From contig JANXZP010000149.1 in the NCBI GenBank assembly GCA_025355485.1, positions 1-13,823 of the forward strand: a DNA stretch of 13,823 nt, read 5' to 3'. Each line of letters opens with the position of its first letter. Position 1 is the first letter of the stretch. The stretch is from Pseudomonadota bacterium. GTDB taxonomy: Bacteria > Pseudomonadota > Gammaproteobacteria > Xanthomonadales > Xanthomonadaceae. This document shows, piece after piece, positions 12,302 through 13,823 of this stretch. A program made the position numbers and the translations under genes. Under the pieces are notes generated by a model, which saw nothing but the letters and a program-made list of their open reading frames with translations, was not told the DNA's origin and did not search any database.

Positions 12302-13823
12302 CTAAGGCAGCGCCTTGGCGGTGGTCGTCGAAGGCAAGCCGATTTTCTTGCAAAACGCAGCGAAACGCGGATCGTCGCGGTAGCGCAGGATGAACCGATC
12401 GACGAGCATGAACTGGATGCCGGAGTCGCGGTTGGCCCAGGCGCGATCCAGCCATTCGAAGGTCTTGCCCGGATCGCGGCGCAATGCATAGATCTCGGCG
12501 ATCTGGAATGCCATGCCGTCGGCATGCTTGTCGATCACGAGTTGCAACGCTGCATCCGCGGCCGCGCGGTCGCCGCCGATCTGCCGCGCCATCGCCAGGG
12601 CGAAGTCCTGCCAGATTCCCGGCAATGCCCGTTGCGCATCGGCCAATGCCGCCGTCGCATTGCCGCGCTGGATGTCTATGGTGACAAGCCCTGCGTCGAA
12701 AATTCCCGATGCAGGTTGCAATTCGATCGCTTTGCGGGCCGCTTGTTCGGCATCGTCGAGTCGGCCAAGCGAGGCGAGGTACCTCGCAAGCAACATATGC
12801 CCTATTGCACGCAATGGATCCGTCGCGATCGACCGCTGGATCATTTCGATCGCCTGTTCGGGTTGACCGCGCGCGGCGAGAAGGACGCTGATGCCTTCGG
12901 CCGCCTTGCTGTTGTTTGGCGCTAGTTGCAGCGCACGGCGGAGCTCGTCCTCCGCTCCGTTCCAGTCCAGATCGACGAAACTCAGCATTTCGCCTTGCGC
13001 GGCATGTGCGGCCGCAAGATTCGGTTCCAGCCCCAGCGCTGTTTTCGTCGCTTCCCGCGCCTGGGCATTGATCCGTTGTGCATCGGCGCCGCCGAGAAAT
13101 CCTCCGGTCAGCCTGAAACTCGCTTCCGCCGACGCAGCCCAGGCCAGCGCGTAATGCGGATCCAGGTGCGTGGCCGTGGTGTAGAGCGCGATCGCCTTTC
13201 GCAGATCGGCCTCGGAACTGTGCGCGTCGAACTGATTGCCTTGCATGTAGGCGGCATAGGCATCGAGATTGCCGCTAGGGGGGCGGTCGGTTTGCACTGC
13301 GGCTGTAGCATTCGCCAGCAGCTTCGCTTTCAGCGCGCCAGCGACTTCCTTGGTGATCTCGTCCTGCAGCGCGAACAGATCCTTGTAGGGCCGGTCGTAC
13401 TTCTGCGACCACAGGGCCTGTCCATCGGCGGCGCGGATGAGTTCGGCGCTGATGCGTACCGCATCGCCAGCGCGCTGCACGCTGCCTTCAAGCAGCGTCG
13501 CCACGCCGAGCTTCGCGCCGATCGTGCGGCTGTCGTCTTTCGTATCGCGGAACCGGAACGAGGAATTGCGGCCGATGACCTTCAGCCCTGAAAACTGAGA
13601 AAGCGCGACGATCAGGTTCTCCGACAGGCCATCGGAAAAATACTGCTGGTCCTTGTCGCCGCTTTCGTTGGTCAGCGGCAACACCGCGATGGATTTGTCG
13701 ATGACTGCATTCGCCACGGGCTGGCGGGCCGAGGCCAGCATCGCCGCTTCGCGCCGCGGCGCGAGCACGAACTTGTCGAATCCGAAATAGCCCAGCGCCA
13801 GCAACAGCACCACGATGATCGCT
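12302..13823 (-). CDS. Membrane-anchored TPR protein with TolB/FlgO-like domain, 5'-truncated
   Basis: The reading frame is open to the window edge, so the true start is outside; an in-frame GTG at 13813 is probably internal. The visible part begins in a hydrophobic stretch (AIIVVLLLALGYFGF, about 13755-13822), a likely membrane segment ending in FVLAPRREA. Numbering from that GTG, residues 41-165 form the domain often annotated as adenylate-cyclase-like or FlgO/TolB N-terminal. It shows SIAVLPLTNESGDKDQQYFS, DGLSENLIVAL, GVATLLEGSVQRAGDAVRIS and LWSQKYDRPYKDLFALQDEI. Residues about 185-400 hold at least five TPR-like units (near 207, 252, 287, 321 and 355). No cyclase catalytic motif is visible. 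Homologues usually carry an N-terminal winged-helix or a multi-TM 'FxELKRRNV' region, which would be off the window. Function unknown; probable envelope-associated scaffold or sensor. Confidence 0.85.
   Translation of the reverse strand, partial: AIIVVLLLALGYFGFDKFVLAPRREAAMLASARQPVANAVIDKSIAVLPLTNESGDKDQQYFSDGLSENLIVALSQFSGLKVIGRNSSFRFRDTKDDSRTIGAKLGVATLLEGSVQRAGDAVRISAELIRAADGQALWSQKYDRPYKDLFALQDEITKEVAGALKAKLLANATAAVQTDRPPSGNLDAYAAYMQGNQFDAHSSEADLRKAIALYTTATHLDPHYALAWAASAEASFRLTGGFLGGADAQRINAQAREATKTALGLEPNLAAAHAAQGEMLSFVDLDWNGAEDELRRALQLAPNNSKAAEGISVLLAARGQPEQAIEMIQRSIATDPLRAIGHMLLARYLASLGRLDDAEQAARKAIELQPASGIFDAGLVTIDIQRGNATAALADAQRALPGIWQDFALAMARQIGGDRAAADAALQLVIDKHADGMAFQIAEIYALRRDPGKTFEWLDRAWANRDSGIQFMLVDRFILRYRDDPRFAAFCKKIGLPSTTTAKALP

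Noticed and set aside
12302..13823. Calling the TPR gene an adenylate cyclase
   Set aside because: Homologues are often labelled this way, but no class III cyclase catalytic motif is visible; only the SIAVLP/FlgO-like domain and TPRs are present.
1..13823. CRISPR array, tRNA, rRNA, insertion sequence or phage attachment site
   Set aside because: I see no regularly spaced direct repeats, no cloverleaf-like segment, no transposase reading frame and no long terminal inverted repeats; nearly all bases are in conserved genes.

Overview
This window is a GC-rich bacterial chromosomal segment in which every credible gene lies on the minus strand. In transcription order (high to low coordinates) it reads: a 5'-truncated TPR protein gene, pyrH, frr, uppS, cdsA, dxr, rseP, bamA, lpxD, fabZ, lpxA, lpxB, rnhB, and the first codons of dnaE. 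This is the conserved gammaproteobacterial 'pyrH to dnaE' macro-operon. Three traits make a Xanthomonadales member (Xanthomonadaceae or Rhodanobacteraceae) the best guess: high GC, bamA followed directly by lpxD with no skp/ompH between them, and a DnaE N-terminus with an intact HLHVHSEFS motif. The taxonomic call is an inference.

Region 1 (12302-13823) is the only accessory-looking part. It encodes the C-terminal ~507 residues of a membrane-anchored protein with a TolB/FlgO-like 'SIAVLP...YFSDGLSE' domain and TPR repeats. It sits where tsf would usually be expected. Region 2 (11457-12215 and 10827-11384) holds pyrH (UMP kinase) and frr (ribosome recycling factor), with a perfect TATAAT in front of frr. 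Region 3 (7993-10806) holds uppS, cdsA and dxr, which make the undecaprenyl carrier, CDP-diacylglycerol and MEP-pathway isoprenoid precursors. Region 4 (4258-7996) holds rseP (site-2 protease of the envelope stress response) and bamA (outer-membrane protein insertase). Region 5 (732-4177) holds lpxD-fabZ-lpxA-lpxB, the early lipid A pathway plus the FabZ dehydratase that competes for the same 3-hydroxyacyl-ACP. Region 6 (1-735) holds rnhB and the start of dnaE, linking the operon to DNA maintenance.

The genes are tightly packed. Four junctions share the 4-base ATGA overlap (uppS/cdsA, dxr/rseP, lpxD/fabZ, lpxB/rnhB) and lpxA/lpxB shares TGATG. The only gaps are short (7 to about 86 bp) and a few carry small GC-rich inverted repeats. 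No gap exceeds 300 bases. I see no tRNA, rRNA, CRISPR array, insertion sequence or convincing intrinsic terminator.

I found no new multi-gene system: this is mostly a conserved housekeeping locus. The most informative points are a methionine at the acyl-length 'ruler' position of LpxA (predicting C10-type rather than C14 chains), the TPR gene next to pyrH, the absence of skp, a perfect hairpin plus a two-codon ORF in the bamA leader, and a local codon-usage shift at the end of rseP.
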